A stretch of DNA of 64,000 nucleotides from CAVOHU01 sp963843385 (lineage in GTDB: Bacteria > Acidobacteriota > Vicinamibacteria > Vicinamibacterales > JAKQTR01), in assembly GCA_963843385.1 (NCBI GenBank), contig CAWJJY010000007.1, forward strand, positions 1,116,001 through 1,180,000, read 5' to 3'. The position numbers and the translations under genes are program-made. The notes under the pieces are model-generated. The model saw only the letters and a list, made by a program, of their open reading frames with translations. It was not told the DNA's origin and ran no database searches. Positions 61,837-64,000 of this stretch are shown here, piece after piece; within the stretch, counting starts at the first letter, position 1, and each line of letters begins with the position of its first letter.

Positions 61837-64000
61837 GGTCGGCCCCCCGGGGTCGTTGAGGGCGCGGCTCGGTCGAGTCCCGGCCGCACGTCCATCTGGA
61901 GCCGATTCCGGGCCGACGCAAGCAGAACGTCGAGGGTCTCGCCATCCTCAGGCCCACACGCGAATGCGACCCTGAGCGAGCCATGCGTATGCCCGGCGAT
62001 CTCGTTGGGGACCAGCGCGACAAGGCGATCGGCGACCAGTTCTCCGGCGGATCGGTCGCAGTGCGGCATGAGCACGACCATTTCCCGCTCGCTCGTACGG
62101 AAGACGAGGTCGGCAATTCGAGTCGCCTGTGTGGCCGTCACCGAGGCGGACGACATCAGGGACTCGTCGCCGTCGACATACAGGCACAGCACCCCGAGCG
62201 ACCGCTGGAGGTCTCCGGTCCAGAGTCGCCCGGACTCGAGCAGTTTCCGCTGCAGCGCCATGTCCGTCGATGCGCGCAGCCCGCCCAACGCCAGTTCGGG
62301 GTGCTGCACCGGGGGCACCGCACGCGCCAGGGCGTCAGCGACGCCGGCACTGACGGCCTCGAGCAGCTGGCGATGTTCGTCGGTGAACGCGTTGGACTCG
62401 GTGGCATACAGCGCCAGCGCGCCAACGACGATGCCATCGCTGATCAGTGGAACCGCCAGCATGCTCTTGAGCCTCGGAAGCAAGCCGTCGGTCCGCCCTC
62501 CCAGATCGAGCGCGGGGTCTGCGTTCAGCACGATCTCGCGCGTGGCCGCAACCCATCCGCTCGCGCCGCGGCCGACTCGAATTCGCAGGCCGCCGATGAG
62601 CGTGTCGCCAAATCCCGATGCCCAGGACAGCACGACTTCGTCTGCTGGCTGGTCGACCCAGTAGAGTGCCACGAGGGACGAAGGGGCCATCTGGCGGACG
62701 TGACGCCCGATCGCTTCGCCCGTTTCGCTGACGCTGGCGTTTCTCGGAAGCGACGCCAGGCTCTGATAGAGCTGCAGGACGGCCTCGCGGGCATTGAGCC
62801 GCGCCTGGAGCTGGATCGTGTCCGGGGCATCGGCCGTCTCTCGCGTTTCCCGGGCGCTGGCCGAGATGCGATCCAGCAGTTCCGGGATGGCGGCGGGCTC
62901 GTCGGGCTCGGTCGCAATGTCGACAGTCATGAAGGCGTCGACCACGCGTGGATCGTACATGGTGGCCCGGCGTGTCCTGATGATCTCCAGCGACTCCTCG
63001 CGTGAGAGCGCCCGGCGGTAGGGCCGGTGCGACGTGAGGGCGTCATAGCAGTCCACGACGGAGAGAATCCGCGCGGCGAGCGGGATGGCCTCTCCCTGGA
63101 GCCCGTCCGGGTACCCGGTGCCGTCCCAATTCTCGTGGTGGTGCCTGACGATGGGCACGACGGGGTATGGGAAGTCCACCGCCGCCAGGATATCGGCCCC
63201 GAGCGGCGCGTGCAGCTTGATGCGCTCGAACTCGGCGGTCGTCAGTTTGCCCGGCTTGTTGAGTATGTGCTCGGGGACGGCAATCTTCCCCATATCGTGC
63301 AGGAGCGCCGCGGCCTTGATGGCGCGAATCTCCGCCGGATCAATGATCCCGAGCCTGGTCGCCAGCTCCGCCGCAGCCGACTGCACGCGACGAATGTGAC
63401 CGTGGGTCACCTGGTCCTTGGCGTCAATGGCCATGGCGAGTGTTTCGACTACTCGCAGGTAGAGTTTGTTGAGCTGCGCGAGGTGGACGTTTTCGTCCTC
63501 GACGCGGCCCATCGACGACTTGAAGGTGAGGTACGAGACGAGCAGCAACGGCGCAATGAACGCCATCGTCTTCAGTGACACGTCCGGCGAGTTCACCACC
63601 ACGAGCATCGCGATCGACGCGCCTCCGAAGAAGTTCAGCGAGACCCAGAGGAAGTACTTCCTCCAAAGGACCAGCGGCGAGGTGCCGGATTCGGTCGCCA
63701 CCGCGAGGGCATTCAACGAGCTGTTCAGGAGAAAGTACAGACTGGCCAGCGCAAGAACCGGAAGCCCGATCGTGCCCAGGTCCGTCTTTGCGACCGACAG
63801 GGGCGGGATGCCGACCATCCAGTAAAAGACGCTGGACGAGATCCACACCGACAGGGCCGGCTCCGCCACGTTGAAGGCGAGATGCCGGATGTTCCAGTGA
63901 CGGCGCGCGATGGAGACCGCCAGGCCATCGATGGCGGCGGTGACGGTCGCAGGCCCGGTGCCGAAGAGCAGCACCATGATGAACACAAACGTTTCCGAGA
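61833..64000 (-). CDS. HD-GYP cyclic-di-GMP phosphodiesterase with degenerate GGDEF, N-terminus outside the window
   Basis: The frame is open to the window edge, so the start lies beyond 64000. The N-terminal part holds at least five membrane helices (about 63500-63990). A complete HD-GYP domain follows with LLHDMGKIAVPEHIL and HHHENWDGTGYPDGLQG, all key residues present. A GAF domain comes next, then a C-terminal GGDEF-like region where the signature is lost (FRTSEREMVVLMPHCDRSAG). It should be an active c-di-GMP hydrolase without cyclase activity. It is translationally coupled to the downstream paralogue. The membrane region may sense an envelope or small-molecule signal. Confidence 0.87.
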   Translation of the reverse strand, partial: SETFVFIMVLLFGTGPATVTAAIDGLAVSIARRHWNIRHLAFNVAEPALSVWISSSVFYWMVGIPPLSVAKTDLGTIGLPVLALASLYFLLNSSLNALAVATESGTSPLVLWRKYFLWVSLNFFGGASIAMLVVVNSPDVSLKTMAFIAPLLLVSYLTFKSSMGRVEDENVHLAQLNKLYLRVVETLAMAIDAKDQVTHGHIRRVQSAAAELATRLGIIDPAEIRAIKAAALLHDMGKIAVPEHILNKPGKLTTAEFERIKLHAPLGADILAAVDFPYPVVPIVRHHHENWDGTGYPDGLQGEAIPLAARILSVVDCYDALTSHRPYRRALSREESLEIIRTRRATMYDPRVVDAFMTVDIATEPDEPAAIPELLDRISASARETRETADAPDTIQLQARLNAREAVLQLYQSLASLPRNASVSETGEAIGRHVRQMAPSSLVALYWVDQPADEVVLSWASGFGDTLIGGLRIRVGRGASGWVAATREIVLNADPALDLGGRTDGLLPRLKSMLAVPLISDGIVVGALALYATESNAFTDEHRQLLEAVSAGVADALARAVPPVQHPELALGGLRASTDMALQRKLLESGRLWTGDLQRSLGVLCLYVDGDESLMSSASVTATQATRIADLVFRTSEREMVVLMPHCDRSAGELVADRLVALVPNEIAGHTHGSLRVAFACGPEDGETLDVLLASARNRLQMDVRPGLDRAAPSTTPGGRP

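Overview
The window is GC-rich, densely coded chromosomal DNA with no rRNA, tRNA, insertion sequence, prophage or CRISPR array that I could find. The gene set suggests an Acidobacteriota genome, perhaps Vicinamibacteria. The clues are a 975-residue TonB-type receptor with an N-terminal carboxypeptidase-regulatory-like domain, secreted and membrane proteins with Ala/Pro-rich linkers, a LexA-DUF3467-Nth gene row, HspR-controlled chaperones and long runs of overlapping genes. This placement is inferred from gene content; no marker-gene comparison was possible.

Layout. Positions 1-2406 hold the end of an ECF sigma factor, a small membrane protein and a bactofilin-like membrane protein. A leucyl aminopeptidase (2513-4039) converges on a minus-strand block: small membrane protein, cell-wall amidase, FtsK and RNase J (4036-10401). 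Next, also on the minus strand, lies lexA-DUF3467-nth-zincin-rsmA (10638-13630). From 13852 the plus strand carries an ECF sigma factor, its anti-sigma factor and a Spy-like protein, then a secreted protein, recG and an in-frame rsmD-coaD fusion. An aminotransferase-pckA pair, a CoA-binding protein and rho follow (to 24695).

Positions 25162-35293 are an envelope region: an SH3/beta-barrel protein, a zinc-ribbon coiled-coil protein, a MoxR/DUF58/BatD/BatA/BatB/TPR (Bat-type) operon and a sulfatase-fold TPR lipoprotein. The minus strand then carries a TonB-type receptor and ftsH. A large hybrid histidine kinase (40746-43976) converges on the hspR-cbpA-clpB heat-shock operon. That operon has a clear sigma70 promoter overlapped by a 21-bp HAIR operator. 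After a ComEA-like gene come an SbcD/SbcC-like (YhaO/YhaN-type) pair and an aldehyde dehydrogenase, with a 104-bp tandem duplication at their junction. metK follows, with a long structured leader. The window closes on the minus strand with an AMP-ligase/ACP/PlsC triple-domain protein, a GNAT acetyltransferase and two overlapping HD-GYP cyclic-di-GMP proteins, the last one cut by the window edge.

How the genes work together. Most operons serve core functions: DNA repair and SOS, ribosome maturation, peptidoglycan and division, gluconeogenesis, heat shock, and c-di-GMP signalling. The most unusual items are the rsmD-coaD fusion, the ligase-ACP-acyltransferase fusion, the complementary pair of HD-GYP/GGDEF proteins, the structured metK leader, the junction duplication, and repeated use of 4-bp start/stop overlaps, possible leaderless starts and terminator-like hairpins without a U tract.
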